From positions 55,565-119,564 of the forward strand of contig NZ_AHZC01000111.1 in NCBI RefSeq assembly GCF_000247475.1: 64,000 nt of DNA, written 5' to 3'. The notes beneath the pieces were generated by a model. That model made no database searches. It saw only the letters and a list, made by a program, of their open reading frames with translations, and was not told the DNA's origin. The position numbers and the translations under genes are program-made. Source of the stretch: Rhizobium sp. PDO1-076 (GTDB lineage: Bacteria > Pseudomonadota > Alphaproteobacteria > Rhizobiales > Rhizobiaceae). This document shows, one piece after another, positions 53,441 through 63,511 of the stretch (the stretch's first letter is position 1; every line of letters starts with the position of its first letter).

Positions 53441-55327
53441 ATGAGCGATTTGGAGCCCACTGCAGAGGCCAAAACCGCCCCCGGCGGATACCGCGTGCTT
53501 GCCCGCAAATATCGCCCCAAGGATTTCTCCGACCTGATGGTCGGCCAGGAGCCGATGGTTCGCACGCTGACCAATGCGTTCGAGACCGGCCGCATTGCCC
53601 AGGCCTATATGCTGACCGGTGTCCGTGGAGTCGGCAAGACGACCACGGCCCGTATTCTGGCACGCGCGCTCAACTACAAGACAGCCGAAATCGACAAGCC
53701 AACGATCGACCTTCGCATTCCCGGCGAGCATTGCCAGGCAATCATGGAAGGTCGCCATGTCGACGTCATCGAGATGGACGCAGCATCGCATACCGGGATC
53801 GACGATATCCGCGAGATCATCGAGCAGGTGCGCTACCGCCCGGTTTCGGCGCGCTACAAAGTTTACATCATCGACGAAGTGCACATGCTGTCGACGGCGG
53901 CCTTCAACGGCCTCCTGAAGACGCTCGAAGAGCCGCCGGAACATGTGAAGTTCATTTTCGCCACGACGGAAATCCGCAAGGTTCCGATTACCGTTCTGTC
54001 ACGCTGCCAGCGCTTTGACTTGCGCCGGATCAGCGCCAGCGATCTGGTGGGGCTGTTCTCGACCATCGCATCCAAAGAGGGCATCCAGGCTGACGAGGAT
54101 GCGCTGGCGATGATCGCACGCGCTGCCGAAGGTTCGGCGCGCGACGGTCTTTCGCTGCTCGACCAGGCCATTGCCCATGGCAGCGGCGCGGTGCATGCCG
54201 ATGCCGTGCGCTCCATGCTCGGACTTGCCGACCGGGCTCGCATTGTCGATCTTTTCGACCATATTGTGCGCGGCGATGTCGCGGCGGCGCTTGAAGAATT
54301 CGGCGGCCAGTATGAGGCGGGTGCCAACCCGACCGTAGTGCTGACGGATCTGGCCGATTTTACCCATCTGGTGACCCGGCTCAAATATATTCCATCGGCC
54401 GCACAGGATGCTTCGCTGAGCGAAGTCGAGCGCGTGCGCGGCGCATCGCTGGCCGAAAGCGTGGCCGTAACGACACTTTCGCGCATGTGGCAGATGCTCC
54501 TGAAGGGGATCCCGGAGGCAGAAGGCTCGTCGCGTCCTGCAGGTGCTGCCGAAATGGTCATCATCCGCCTGGCGCACGCGGCGCATCTGCCATCGCCGGA
54601 AGATGCGGCCCGCCGTCTGCTCGAGATGTCCGACGGCCAGCCGGCGGAGCGCGGAGCGTCTGCGCCACGCCCGAATGGCGGCGGCGGCGGCGGTGGTGGT
54701 GCGTCGATGGCGATGCGGGTTCAGGCGGTTGCCCAGCCGTCAGCAGACAGTGCGCCGCGGATTGCATCCAGCCAACCTGTTGCCCATCTTCAAAGCGTGC
54801 CGGCCGGCGACGCGCTGCCTATCGCCATGGAGCGGGCGCAGCCGAAGGTACAAGAAGCACCGACACCCAAGGTCCAGATCAAGTCGCTGGAAGACATTGC
54901 CGAGCTTTGCAGCAAAAACCGCGATCCGCGCCTGAAGGCGTTGATGCGTGGCTTCGTCCGTCTTGTGCGACTGGAGCCGGGCCGGCTGGAGATCAATCTG
55001 CCGCCAGACGCGCCGAAGACACTGGTCGGCGATCTGCAGAAACGACTGGAGGAATGGACCGAAATCCGCTGGATGGTCATTCTGAGCCGCGAGGAAGGGG
55101 CGCCTACCCTTGTCGAGGTGGAAAACACCACGCGCGAGACGCGGCTGCGCGATGCCCGGCAAGACCCGGATGTTGCAGCGATCCTTGCGCGTTTTCCCGG
55201 CGCCAAGATCACCGACGTCCGCATCAAGGCCGGAACAATGGAAGAGGATGAAGATACGCGTCCACCGCCGGCGATTGTCGAGAACGACGAAGGCGATATC
55301 CTGCCGGGCGACGATATCGAATTCTAG
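53441..55327 (+). CDS. dnaX: DNA polymerase III subunits tau/gamma
   Basis: DnaX is the clamp-loader ATPase that couples polymerase cores to the helicase. The 628-residue protein has the AAA+ module start [21 protein letters not shown], Walker [10 protein letters not shown], sensor and Walker [10 protein letters not shown], and the SRC motif [14 protein letters not shown] low-complexity Pro/Gly-rich linker (about residues 400-420) leads to the C-terminal tau part. The zinc module of other DnaX proteins keeps only one cysteine (GEHCQAI), as is usual in alphaproteobacteria. No slippery A run for gamma frameshifting is obvious. ybaB follows 113 bp later. Confidence 0.95.
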   Translation: MSDLEPTAEAKTAPGGYRVLARKYRPKDFSDLMVGQEPMVRTLTNAFETGRIAQAYMLTGVRGVGKTTTARILARALNYKTAEIDKPTIDLRIPGEHCQAIMEGRHVDVIEMDAASHTGIDDIREIIEQVRYRPVSARYKVYIIDEVHMLSTAAFNGLLKTLEEPPEHVKFIFATTEIRKVPITVLSRCQRFDLRRISASDLVGLFSTIASKEGIQADEDALAMIARAAEGSARDGLSLLDQAIAHGSGAVHADAVRSMLGLADRARIVDLFDHIVRGDVAAALEEFGGQYEAGANPTVVLTDLADFTHLVTRLKYIPSAAQDASLSEVERVRGASLAESVAVTTLSRMWQMLLKGIPEAEGSSRPAGAAEMVIIRLAHAAHLPSPEDAARRLLEMSDGQPAERGASAPRPNGGGGGGGGASMAMRVQAVAQPSADSAPRIASSQPVAHLQSVPAGDALPIAMERAQPKVQEAPTPKVQIKSLEDIAELCSKNRDPRLKALMRGFVRLVRLEPGRLEINLPPDAPKTLVGDLQKRLEEWTEIRWMVILSREEGAPTLVEVENTTRETRLRDARQDPDVAAILARFPGAKITDVRIKAGTMEEDEDTRPPPAIVENDEGDILPGDDIEF

Positions 55328-55440
55328 AACGCCTGAGTTTACCGCCAATTCCGGACGCAAGACCGCTTTCAAGCACGGTGGACTGTGCAGAACAGTCGAA
55401 CCGGAGCCAGACAAGAAGACAACAAACCAAGGAGATGACG

Positions 55441-55764
55441 ATGCGCGACATCATGGGCATGATGGGCAAGGTCAAGGAAATGCAGGCCAAGATGGAAAAG
55501 ACGCAGGCGGAAATCGCCGCGCTTGAAATCGAGGGCAAATCCGGTGGCGGCCTGGTGACCATCGTCCTGAACGGCAAGGGCGAGATGAAGAGCATCAAGA
55601 TCGATCCATCGCTTTTCAAGGAAGAGGATTCTGAAATCCTCGAAGACCTGATCGTCGCCGCGCACAAGGACGCCAAGGACAAGGGCGAGGTCCAGGCCCA
55701 GGAAAAGATGGCTTCCATCACGGCCGGCATCCCCCTGCCGCCTGGCATGAAGTTTCCTTTCTGA
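55441..55764 (+). CDS. YbaB/EbfC-family nucleoid-associated protein
   Basis: This 107-residue protein starts [28 protein letters not shown], the coiled N-terminal helix of YbaB/EbfC, and ends with the typical [14 protein letters not shown]. The family forms dimers that bind DNA without strong sequence preference and affect the nucleoid and repair. AAGGAG lies 6 nt before the ATG at 55441; an ATG at 55435 abuts the site and was rejected. It follows dnaX. In most bacteria recR comes next, but here two minus-strand genes intervene. Confidence 0.93.
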   Translation: MRDIMGMMGKVKEMQAKMEKTQAEIAALEIEGKSGGGLVTIVLNGKGEMKSIKIDPSLFKEEDSEILEDLIVAAHKDAKDKGEVQAQEKMASITAGIPLPPGMKFPF

Positions 55765-55803
55765 TCCGATGGCCTGATCCAAGGCCAAGCCTTGGCGGGT
55801 CTA

Positions 55804-56694
55804 CTAAAGGTAGATCCGCTGTGGCCAGGGGTTGCTCCCTTCGCGCAGCCAGTCGAGACTGCTCTTCCAGAAGCCTTGTTCGTGGCGGGCATGAAATAGA
55901 TTGAAATGGCCAACGCGATCGAAGCCAAGATCCGCAGGCGACAGGTGCACTTTGGCGATTGACGCACCCGTGTAGTAGGCCATGGCCCTATTGATGGCCT
56001 TGGGCGTTGCAATCGGATCATCCGATATCGAGACGGCGAGAATTGGTGCTGTGAGAGCGGCGAAACCTCTGCGCATCTCGATCGATTCGTCAGTCATCAG
56101 CCCCTGCTCAGCTCTGCCCTGTTGAAAACCCCATCCCAGCGCCACGCCCTTTGGCAGGTCCTCCAGCCAGCCTAGCCGTTTTCCGGGGAAATAACCCAGT
56201 GCCGCGGTGATTGCGGGCATCAACAGATGCCACTTGATCGCCATGGGCAGGCGCTTACTCAACTGATAGTCACCCCAATAGCCATACTGTCCGCCAACGG
56301 AGAGAAGACCGGCTATGCAATTGGCCTTGGACGCGTAGCCGGGAAGGAAGCCGCCTATGCTGTGACCAACGACCAGCACGCGCCCGGTCTCGTCACGATC
56401 CAATACATGGCGAAGCGCTGCGTCGAAATCCTGCTGCCCCCATTGGCGCCATGTATAGGATACGCGGCGGAGATCGGCCGGTCGCGACTGACCGATGCCG
56501 CGATAGTCGTAGGTAAAGACGTTAAAGCCGTGCCTGGCCAGAAAGCGCGCATAGTAGTGGTAGTAACGGGCAGGCACGCCGGTTGCAGGATTGATCACGA
56601 CCGTCGCGACCGGTGCGTCGGCCACCGGCAACCACCAGTCCCCGGCGAGCCGAACGCCGTCGGCGCAAAGCAGTTCGATCCGGTTCTCCTGCAT
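55804..56694 (-). CDS. Alpha/beta hydrolase
   Basis: This 296-residue protein has the alpha/beta hydrolase core. An early VVINPATGVPARYYHYYARFLARHGF region precedes FTYDYRGIGQSRP, the nucleophile elbow VVGHSIGGFLPG carries the catalytic serine, and the late histidine region is FDRVGHFNLFHARHE. It resembles predicted bacterial lipase-like hydrolases, and the substrate is unknown. GGGGGAG lies 4 nt before the ATG at 56694; the open frame to 56814 adds 40 residues without homology and approaches the MOSC gene. It interrupts the usual ybaB-recR neighbourhood on the opposite strand. Confidence 0.83.
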   Translation of the reverse strand: MQENRIELLCADGVRLAGDWWLPVADAPVATVVINPATGVPARYYHYYARFLARHGFNVFTYDYRGIGQSRPADLRRVSYTWRQWGQQDFDAALRHVLDRDETGRVLVVGHSIGGFLPGYASKANCIAGLLSVGGQYGYWGDYQLSKRLPMAIKWHLLMPAITAALGYFPGKRLGWLEDLPKGVALGWGFQQGRAEQGLMTDESIEMRRGFAALTAPILAVSISDDPIATPKAINRAMAYYTGASIAKVHLSPADLGFDRVGHFNLFHARHEQGFWKSSLDWLREGSNPWPQRIYL

Positions 56695-56780
56695 TTGTCT
56701 CCCCCGACTGATCCGGCGCATGATGACTGCCGCAGACCTACGGGTAAAGTTCAGCGGCATGCGACTATCGTCGATATCGA

Positions 56781-57401
56781 TCAGGATATCGCGCGCCGTA
56801 TGTCCTGCTTCCACCTGTCGTTTATCGGCGCGCCAAGATAGCGCTGCCGGTCGTGCTGCGAGAGAGACCTACCGAAGGTGGCCATCATTTCGGGCAGGCT
56901 GACCCGCTCGCCGTCATAGGGCATCACTGCAACATCCTGGCCCGCTTCAATCAGCCCCGCCTTCAGGACCCGGCAATAAGCCCCGCCTCGCGCCGCACAG
57001 GCATATCGCTTGACCATTGCGGGCTCACCCATGCGCGCAGCGAAAGTTGCGCAGGGCATGCGCGGGGAGGTCACTTCCAGGAGCACATCGCCGATGGCAA
57101 AACGATCACCGGCCGCCAGCGTTCGATTGTCCAGGCCCTCGACGAGCAGGTTTTCGCCGAAGGTGCCGGGCGGCAGGTCGCGGCCAAGTTCGCTCTCCCA
57201 CCAGGCAAGATCGATGCTGCCTTCCAGATAGATCGCCTGCTCGACTCCACCATGATGCTTGCGATTGCAGATGCTGTCGCCGACGAGACCCTGTGCGTCG
57301 ACCATCATCGGCCCGCTGACAGCGGTCTTGTTGATCCCGGTCTTGTATTTCTTGCCCGGCAACACTTCGGGGTTGCCACGGCATACGGCGCGTATTTTCA
57401 T
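56781..57401 (-). CDS. MOSC-domain protein (YiiM-like)
   Basis: This 206-residue protein has the MOSC fold, named for molybdenum cofactor sulphurase C-terminal domains. YiiM-type members transfer or reduce with molybdopterin-bound molybdenum, often reducing N-hydroxylated compounds. The signature is DRKHHGG-like (NRKHHGGVEQAIYL), then GTFGENLLVEGLD, and the conserved cysteine in SPRMPCATFAARM. A C-terminal YiiM-like extension (SLPEMMATFGRSLSQHDRQRYLG) is present. It lies upstream of the alpha/beta hydrolase on the same strand and divergent from recR, 55 bp away. Confidence 0.87.
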   Translation of the reverse strand: MKIRAVCRGNPEVLPGKKYKTGINKTAVSGPMMVDAQGLVGDSICNRKHHGGVEQAIYLEGSIDLAWWESELGRDLPPGTFGENLLVEGLDNRTLAAGDRFAIGDVLLEVTSPRMPCATFAARMGEPAMVKRYACAARGGAYCRVLKAGLIEAGQDVAVMPYDGERVSLPEMMATFGRSLSQHDRQRYLGAPINDRWKQDIRRAIS

Positions 57402-57456
57402 CCGTAACCCGTGTTCGACGATTCCGTTTGCAGACGTTATGGGCTAGAAACGCCGT

Positions 57457-58065
57457 ATGGCAAAGCGAGTCACCGGGCCCGAAATCGAAAAACTCATCCA
57501 GCTTCTGGCGAAGGTGCCGGGGCTCGGGCCGCGTTCGGCGCGGCGCGCTGCACTGCATCTGATTAAGAAGAAGGACCAGCTTCTCGGGCCGCTCGGCCAT
57601 GCAATGGGCGAAGCCTATGACAAGGTGAAGATCTGTTCGTGCTGCGGCAATGTCGACACGATCGATCCCTGCACGGTGTGCACCGACGATCGGCGCGACC
57701 AGTCGATGATCATCGTCGTCGAGGATGTTTCCGACCTCTGGGCGCTGGAGCGGGCAGGCGCAATGAACGCCGCCTATCATGTGCTTGGCGGCACCTTGTC
57801 TCCGCTGGATGGCGTTGGCCCCGATGATCTCAACATCAAGGGGCTGATCGAGAGGGTGGCCAAGGGTGGCGTCCGCGAAGTCATCATCGCCGTCAACGCA
57901 ACCGTCGAAGGTCAAACTACCGCCCATTACATCACCGATCATCTGACCGGGCTGGACGATGTGAAGATCACCCGGTTGGCACACGGCGTGCCCGTCGGGG
58001 GCGAACTCGACTATCTCGATGAAGGAACGCTGTCTGCGGCGCTCCGAGCACGCACGGTGATCTGA
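57457..58065 (+). CDS. recR: Recombination protein RecR
   Basis: RecR works with RecF and RecO in loading RecA on gapped DNA. The 202-residue protein has the helix-hairpin-helix [23 protein letters not shown] and the four-cysteine zinc motif ([16 protein letters not shown]). The Toprim domain follows ([29 protein letters not shown]), with the family end [18 protein letters not shown]. It is separated from dnaX-ybaB by two minus-strand genes. The next gene, a lytic transglycosylase, starts 24 bp later on the same strand. Confidence 0.95.
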   Translation: MAKRVTGPEIEKLIQLLAKVPGLGPRSARRAALHLIKKKDQLLGPLGHAMGEAYDKVKICSCCGNVDTIDPCTVCTDDRRDQSMIIVVEDVSDLWALERAGAMNAAYHVLGGTLSPLDGVGPDDLNIKGLIERVAKGGVREVIIAVNATVEGQTTAHYITDHLTGLDDVKITRLAHGVPVGGELDYLDEGTLSAALRARTVI

Positions 58066-58089
58066 CGGTCGCCTACGGGAGAAAACATT

Positions 58090-59352
58090 ATGGGCGACAA
58101 CACCCGCCGCTCGCTGGCACGCTTGGCCCTGGCGCTTTCGGTGCTCCTGAGTTCCAGCGCACAGATCATCGCAGCGCCATCCCGACCGAGTGTTGAAGCA
58201 CAGTTCCAGCGCTGGATTGCAACCGACCTGTGGCGCGAAGCGCAGGCGACCGGTATTTCCAAGCCTGCTTTCGACAAGGCCGTCGCCGGCCTGATGCTCA
58301 ACTGGGATCTGCCGGATCTCGTGCCGCCCGGCACGACGCCGCCGAAGGAACAGAGCCAGAGCCAGGCCGAGTTTTCCTCGCCAGCTTCGTATTTCTCCGA
58401 AAAAAGACTGCAGGGACTGGCCGCGACCGGTCGCTCGCTCGCATCGCAACACGCCGGCACGATGCGCAAAGTCGAGGCGACCTATGGCGTGCCCGGTTCG
58501 ATTCTCGTGGCCATCTGGGGTCGCGAATCCGGTTTCGGCAAGGCGAAAATGCCCTATCGCGCTTTGGACGTGCTGGCCACCAAGGCCTTCATGTCGACAC
58601 GCAAGGACATGTTCCAGCGCGAACTGATCTCGGCCCTGCACATGATCGAGGGCGGCGACGTGACGGCCCAACAGATGCGCGGCTCCTGGGCCGGCGCGCT
58701 TGGGCAACCACAATTCATGCCGACGAGTTTCCTGAAATATGCCGTGGATTTCGATGGCGACGGGAAACGTGACATCTGGAATTCGGTGCCGGACATCCTC
58801 GCATCGATCGCCAATTACCTAGTCAAGAGCGGCTGGCAGCGCGGCCGCGACTGGGGCTTCGAGATCAGCATTCCGGACGGTGTCTCCTGCGCGCAGGAAG
58901 GACCGGACCGGGCACAGCCGGTGTCGGCATGGGCGTCGGAGGGACTCACCCGCATTTCCGGCAAGGCCTTCCCCTCCGGGGAAATCAAGCAAGACGCCAT
59001 GATGCTGGTTCCGGCCGGTACCTTCGGCCCTGAATTCCTGGTTACCCCGAATTTCTATGTAATCAAGGAATACAACAATTCCGATCTCTATGCGCTTTTC
59101 ATCGGCAATCTGGCCGACAGGATCAGCAGCGGGTCGGGCGCCTTCAATGCGTCCTGGGGCGATGTCGGCAAGATGCTGCGCTCGGATGTCCTGGCGATGC
59201 AGAAGGCGCTGGTGGCGCAAGGCTTCGATGTCGGCAAGGTGGACGGGCTGCCGGGCTTCAAGACACGGCGCTCCCTTGGCGAATGGCAGGCGAAGAACGG
59301 GCTCACTCCGACATGCTACCCTAGCGCCAGCCTGAAGGCAAAGCTGCGCTGA
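58090..59352 (+). CDS. Lytic murein transglycosylase, MltB-like with peptidoglycan-binding domain
   Basis: This 420-residue exported enzyme cleaves peptidoglycan glycan strands. A signal peptide (ending near IIAAPS) is followed by an MltB-type catalytic domain with E146 in IWGRESGFGKAKMPYRALDVLATKAF and the segment WAGALGQPQFMPTSFLKYAVDFDGDGKRDIW. Family features continue with SIANYLVKSGWQRGRDWG. A C-terminal peptidoglycan-binding domain (MQKALVAQGFDVGKVDGLPGFKTRRSLGEWQ) ends the protein. There is no lipobox cysteine, so it is soluble periplasmic rather than a lipoprotein. GGGAG lies upstream. It follows recR closely. Confidence 0.91.
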   Translation: MGDNTRRSLARLALALSVLLSSSAQIIAAPSRPSVEAQFQRWIATDLWREAQATGISKPAFDKAVAGLMLNWDLPDLVPPGTTPPKEQSQSQAEFSSPASYFSEKRLQGLAATGRSLASQHAGTMRKVEATYGVPGSILVAIWGRESGFGKAKMPYRALDVLATKAFMSTRKDMFQRELISALHMIEGGDVTAQQMRGSWAGALGQPQFMPTSFLKYAVDFDGDGKRDIWNSVPDILASIANYLVKSGWQRGRDWGFEISIPDGVSCAQEGPDRAQPVSAWASEGLTRISGKAFPSGEIKQDAMMLVPAGTFGPEFLVTPNFYVIKEYNNSDLYALFIGNLADRISSGSGAFNASWGDVGKMLRSDVLAMQKALVAQGFDVGKVDGLPGFKTRRSLGEWQAKNGLTPTCYPSASLKAKLR

Positions 59353-59361
59353 CCGCATTGA

Positions 59362-60990
59362 TCAGGGATGGTCGATATGCGGCTGGTGGAATACGTCATC
59401 CGCCGGAGGGATCGCCTGCCGTTCGATCATCCGGTGCACATGCGGGCTGGTTGATCCGCGATGCAGTTCGACCAGCCGATCGGTGATTTCCGCGTCGGCC
59501 TTGGTGCGGCGCTGGTTGTGGCGGACGTAATCCACCCATGTCGGCACGTGATAGGTCTCCGTCCAGATCTCCGGCTTTTCGAGATCACGCATCAGCGTCC
59601 AGTTGCGCGCACCGTCACGCAGACGGATGCGGCGGCGCTCGACCATGATGCGCAGAAACTCCGGCACATCGACATCATCGATCTCGAAGTCGATCTGGAT
59701 GACGATTGGCCCGCTGCGCGGTCGTATGTCCAGCTTCAGCGCCGGTTCGTTGAAGCGGTTGAGAGGATCGAGATCGAGGGTGGAGAAAGCCGGCATCGGC
59801 AGAAAAAAGCCGATCGCCACGCCGACCATCATCAATGCGCCGGAGGTAATCAGCGCGTGTCCTGACCCTGAATTTTCGGCGATACTGCCCCACAGCCAGC
59901 TGCCGGTTGCCATACCACCGAAGGTGGCCGTCTGATACAGCGACAATGCCCTGCCCACCACCCAGCGTGGCGTCGACAACTGCACCACCGTGTTGAACAG
60001 GGACAAAGCCAAGACCCAGCAGGCGCCGGCAATCATCAATGCGGCGCCTGCCATCCAGATCGAATCGCTTACACCGGTGACGACCGTCGCCAGCGCAAAG
60101 CCGGCAAAGGAGGCGCGCACGATGTCCTCGCTCGACAGGATTTCGCGCAGGCGCTGATTGTAGAGTGCACCGAGGATGGCACCCACACCGAAGGCACCCA
60201 GAAGACCGCCATAGACCAGCGGACCGCCCGCCAGCTGGTCTCGGGCCACGATCGGCAGAAGCGAGAGTATCGATGTTGCCGTCAGGCCGAAGACAAATCC
60301 GCGGAACAGCACCTTGCCGAGATTGGGCGACATGGCAACATAACGAAGACCGGCCGAGATCGCCGGACCGAGCTGCTCGCGCGGCAGCGTGGCCTGCGGA
60401 TAGTCGGGCTTCCAGCGGAACAGCGCATAAAGAATGGCAAAATAGCTGAGCGTATTGGCCGCGAACGCTGCCGCGGCACCCGCGGCAGCCACGATCAGGC
60501 CGCCGATGGCCGGACCGACGCTGCGGGTGATATTGAAGCCCATGCTGTTGAGCGAAACCGCTGCCGGCAGATCGGCGCGCGGTACCATATCGCCAACCGA
60601 TGCCTGCCAGGAAGGATTGTTGAGTGCCGTGCCACAGCCGATCAGGAAGGTGAAGGTCAAAAGCGCCCAGGGCGTGATCAGATCGAGATAGGCAAACAAG
60701 GCCAGCAAGGCCGAAATCGTCACCATGAAGAGTTGCGAAGCGATCATCACACGACGGCGATCAAAGCTGTCGGCGATGGCACCGGCGATCAGCGAGAACA
60801 GCATGATCGGCCCGGTATTGGAGGCCTGAACAAGCGCCACCATGTTTTCGGAACTGGAGATGGATGCCATCATCCACGCGGCGCCAACACCTTGAATGAG
60901 CCCGCCAAGATTGGACGCCATACTGGCGAACCAGATCCGCCGATAGAACTCGTTTGCAAGGGGAGATAGCGGAGATCGGCTGTCGGGCAC
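59362..60990 (-). CDS. MFS transporter with extra C-terminal soluble domain
   Basis: This protein of about 542 residues has a 12-helix major facilitator domain of the MFS_3 / enterobactin-exporter-like type (LANEFYRRIWFASMASNLGGLIQGVGAAWMM; AGAIADSFDRRRVMI between helices 2 and 3; FNITRSVGPAIGGLIV). It ends in a soluble domain of about 120 residues (from LDIRPRSGPIVIQIDFEIDDVD) with a ferredoxin-like pattern resembling antibiotic-biosynthesis monooxygenases. The substrate is unknown. The open frame reaches a GTG at 61056; I prefer the GTG at 60990, which gives a family-like start. It converges with the transglycosylase and is divergent from rimP. Confidence 0.8.
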   Translation of the reverse strand: MPDSRSPLSPLANEFYRRIWFASMASNLGGLIQGVGAAWMMASISSSENMVALVQASNTGPIMLFSLIAGAIADSFDRRRVMIASQLFMVTISALLALFAYLDLITPWALLTFTFLIGCGTALNNPSWQASVGDMVPRADLPAAVSLNSMGFNITRSVGPAIGGLIVAAAGAAAAFAANTLSYFAILYALFRWKPDYPQATLPREQLGPAISAGLRYVAMSPNLGKVLFRGFVFGLTATSILSLLPIVARDQLAGGPLVYGGLLGAFGVGAILGALYNQRLREILSSEDIVRASFAGFALATVVTGVSDSIWMAGAALMIAGACWVLALSLFNTVVQLSTPRWVVGRALSLYQTATFGGMATGSWLWGSIAENSGSGHALITSGALMMVGVAIGFFLPMPAFSTLDLDPLNRFNEPALKLDIRPRSGPIVIQIDFEIDDVDVPEFLRIMVERRRIRLRDGARNWTLMRDLEKPEIWTETYHVPTWVDYVRHNQRRTKADAEITDRLVELHRGSTSPHVHRMIERQAIPPADDVFHQPHIDHP

Positions 60991-61110
60991 AGAGCTTACT
61001 CGTCGATTGGCTTGTCCAGGAATGGAATTGGCGGAGCACGCCAGCCAGCGGCTCACCTTGCAACGGTCAAGCCCTCAAAGGCAAGTTTGTTTTAGGCCCG
61101 AAGCGAAAAG

Positions 61111-61139
61111 CTTGCATTTGGGGGCAAGGCAGCGTATAC
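61111..61139 (+). promoter_or_regulatory. Candidate promoter of rimP-nusA operon
   Basis: CTTGCA (61111-61116) and GTATAC (61134-61139) are separated by exactly 17 bp, near the alphaproteobacterial housekeeping consensus. A transcript start near 61146 is expected, giving a leader of about 85 nt before rimP. Confidence 0.62.
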
Positions 61140-61168
61140 GGCATTCAAATTCTTGATCGACCGATGGA

Positions 61169-61200
61169 GAGTGGGACCGCAAGGACCCGCTCTTTTTTAT
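61169..61200 (+). terminator. Terminator-like hairpin in the rimP leader
   Basis: GAGTGGGACC (61169-61178), a GCAA tetraloop and GGACCCGCTC (61183-61192) form a stem with one mismatch and one G-T pair, followed by six T's. It lies between the promoter and rimP. It may be an attenuator or terminate a very short leader RNA. Confidence 0.75.
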
Positions 61201-61231
61201 TGGCGATCGCATCCAATCGGGAGTATGACGA

Positions 61232-61843
61232 TTGTCCGATAACATGCCGCAGCCTGAACCGGGCGAAGCACGGATTATCATTGAGACGGGCCTAGACCGT
61301 CGTATCGCAGAGATCATCGAGCCTGTGCTCGTGGCGATGGATTTCAAACTTGTCCGCGTGCGGATGATGAACCAGAACGGGCTCACGCTGCAGGTCATGG
61401 CCGAACGCAACGACGGGACAATGACCGTCGAGGATTGCGAAGCCGTATCCATGGCGATCTCGCCGGTGCTTGACGTCGAGGATCCGGTCGACAGGGAATA
61501 TCATCTGGAAGTCTCGTCCCCCGGGATCGACCGGCCAATGGTGCGCAAGTCCGACTTTGCCCGCTGGCAGGGCAATCTGGTAAAGTGCGAGACTTCGATT
61601 CTCGTCGATAACCGCAAGCGCTTCCGTGGCAAGATCGTTGCCGTGGATGCCGATGGCTTTACGCTTGAGCGCGATCAGCTGGCCTATGGCGAAGAGCCTC
61701 GGCTGGTCATCCCGTTCAGCACCTTGGCGGAAGCCAAGCTCATCTTGACGGATGAACTGGTCCGTGACGCGCTTCGTGCAGACAAGTTGGCTAAGGCGCA
61801 AGCCGCCAACCAGAATGACGAAGACGACAGCGAAGACGCATAA
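61232..61843 (+). CDS. rimP: Ribosome maturation factor RimP
   Basis: RimP assists 30S subunit assembly in the cytoplasm. The 203-residue protein has the typical two domains: an N-terminal alpha/beta part ([32 protein letters not shown], then [22 protein letters not shown] and [14 protein letters not shown]) and an Sm-like C-terminal part. A rhizobial acidic tail ([11 protein letters not shown]) extends it. The start is a TTG at 61232 with GGGAG 8 nt upstream; an ATG at 61244 is an alternative. The preceding leader has a terminator-like hairpin. nusA follows 57 bp later, as in most bacteria. Confidence 0.94.
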   Translation: MSDNMPQPEPGEARIIIETGLDRRIAEIIEPVLVAMDFKLVRVRMMNQNGLTLQVMAERNDGTMTVEDCEAVSMAISPVLDVEDPVDREYHLEVSSPGIDRPMVRKSDFARWQGNLVKCETSILVDNRKRFRGKIVAVDADGFTLERDQLAYGEEPRLVIPFSTLAEAKLILTDELVRDALRADKLAKAQAANQNDEDDSEDA

Positions 61844-61900
61844 CGTTTGACAGATAGCCTTGCGGCAGACGCCCAGGCATGAAGACGGAGACCTAAGACA

Positions 61901-63511
61901 ATGGCAGTCAGTGCTAACCGGCTCGAGCTCTTGCAGATCGCAGATGCCGTTGCCCGCGAAAAGGTGATCGACCGCGAAATCGTGCTCGCCGCCATGGCCG
62001 ACGCGATCCAGAAGGCTGCCCGTTCGCGTTACGGCACCGAGACCAATATCCGCGCCGACATCAATTCCAAGACCGGCGAAATTCGCCTGCAGCGTCTGCT
62101 GGAAGTCGTCGAGAAGGTCGAGGACTACGCCACGCAGATCGCTTTGGAACTGGCGCGCGACCGCAATGTCGATGCCAAGCTTGGCGACTATATCGCCGAT
62201 CCGCTGCCGCCGATGGATTTCGGCCGTATCGCTGCCCAATCGGCCAAGCAGGTCATCGTGCAGAAGGTGCGCGAAGCCGAGCGTGACCGCCAGTATGACG
62301 AATTCAAGGACCGCATGGGCGAGATCGTCAACGGCACCGTGAAGCGCGTCGAATACGGCAATGTCATCGTCGATCTTGGCCGTGGCGAAGGCATCATCCG
62401 TCGTGACGAAATGATCCCACGCGAAGCGTTCCGCTACGGCGACCGCGTGCGCGCCTATGTCTACGACGTGCGCCGCGAACAGCGCGGCCCGCAGATCTTC
62501 CTGTCGCGTACCCATCCGCAGTTCATGGTGAAGCTGTTCACCATGGAAGTGCCGGAAATCTACGACGGCATCATTCAGATCAAGTCGGTTGCCCGTGACC
62601 CGGGTTCGCGCGCCAAGATCGCCGTCATCTCGAACGATAGCTCGATCGATCCGGTCGGCGCTTGCGTCGGTATGCGCGGTTCCCGCGTCCAGGCCGTCGT
62701 CGGCGAACTGCAGGGTGAAAAGATCGACATCATTCCGTGGAGCCAGGATCCCGCTTCCTTCATCGTCAACGCCCTGCAGCCGGCTGAAGTCGCTAAGGTC
62801 GTTCTCGACGAAGACGCAGAACGCATCGAAGTCGTGGTTCCGGACGAGCAGCTGTCGCTGGCCATCGGTCGCCGCGGCCAGAACGTGCGCCTGGCCTCGC
62901 AGCTGACCGGCTGGGACATCGACATCATGACGGAAGCGGAAGAATCCGAGCGCCGTCAGAAGGAATTCAACGAACGCACCAACCTGTTCATGGACGCCCT
63001 CGACGTCGACGAAATGGTCGGTCAGGTTCTGGCCTCGGAAGGCTTCGCCGCCGTCGAGGAACTGGCTTATGTCGAGCTGGACGAAATTGCCTCGATCGAT
63101 GGTTTCGACGACGATACGGCTGAAGAAATCCAGACCCGCGCTCGTGAATATATCGAGAAGATCGAAGCAGAGAGAGATGCCAAGCGTAAGGAACTCGGCG
63201 TTGCCGACGAACTGCGCGAGATCAACGGCATGACCTCGCAGATGATGGTCGCGCTTGGCGAAGACGGCATCAAGACGATCGAAGACTTCGCAGGCTGCGC
63301 CGCCGACGACCTGGTGGGCTGGAGCGAACGCAAGAACGGCGAAACAAAGAAGTTCGAGGGCCTGTTCTCGAAGTTCGAGATTTCCCGCGCAGAAGCTGAA
63401 AACATGATCGTCCAGGCGCGGCTTTCCGCCGGATGGATCACAGAAGACGATTTGGCTGTTGAAGCCGAAGCTGATGTGGAAGGCGAGGCGGAAGCCGAGC
63501 AGGAAGCGTGA
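61901..63511 (+). CDS. nusA: Transcription termination/antitermination factor NusA
   Basis: NusA binds RNA polymerase and nascent RNA and controls pausing, termination and antitermination. The 536-residue protein has the N-terminal polymerase-binding domain (start [18 protein letters not shown]), an S1 domain ([25 protein letters not shown]), and two KH domains ([25 protein letters not shown] and [22 protein letters not shown]). A C-terminal helical repeat region ([29 protein letters not shown]) and an acidic tail complete it. The stop overlaps the start of the ylxR gene by one base (TGATG). Confidence 0.96.
   Translation: MAVSANRLELLQIADAVAREKVIDREIVLAAMADAIQKAARSRYGTETNIRADINSKTGEIRLQRLLEVVEKVEDYATQIALELARDRNVDAKLGDYIADPLPPMDFGRIAAQSAKQVIVQKVREAERDRQYDEFKDRMGEIVNGTVKRVEYGNVIVDLGRGEGIIRRDEMIPREAFRYGDRVRAYVYDVRREQRGPQIFLSRTHPQFMVKLFTMEVPEIYDGIIQIKSVARDPGSRAKIAVISNDSSIDPVGACVGMRGSRVQAVVGELQGEKIDIIPWSQDPASFIVNALQPAEVAKVVLDEDAERIEVVVPDEQLSLAIGRRGQNVRLASQLTGWDIDIMTEAEESERRQKEFNERTNLFMDALDVDEMVGQVLASEGFAAVEELAYVELDEIASIDGFDDDTAEEIQTRAREYIEKIEAERDAKRKELGVADELREINGMTSQMMVALGEDGIKTIEDFAGCAADDLVGWSERKNGETKKFEGLFSKFEISRAEAENMIVQARLSAGWITEDDLAVEAEADVEGEAEAEQEA

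Noticed and set aside
54660..54710. Glycine-codon run in dnaX as a frameshift site for gamma
   Set aside because: The run is GGC/GGT repeats in the linker, not the A-rich slippery heptamer plus stem known for programmed -1 frameshifting.
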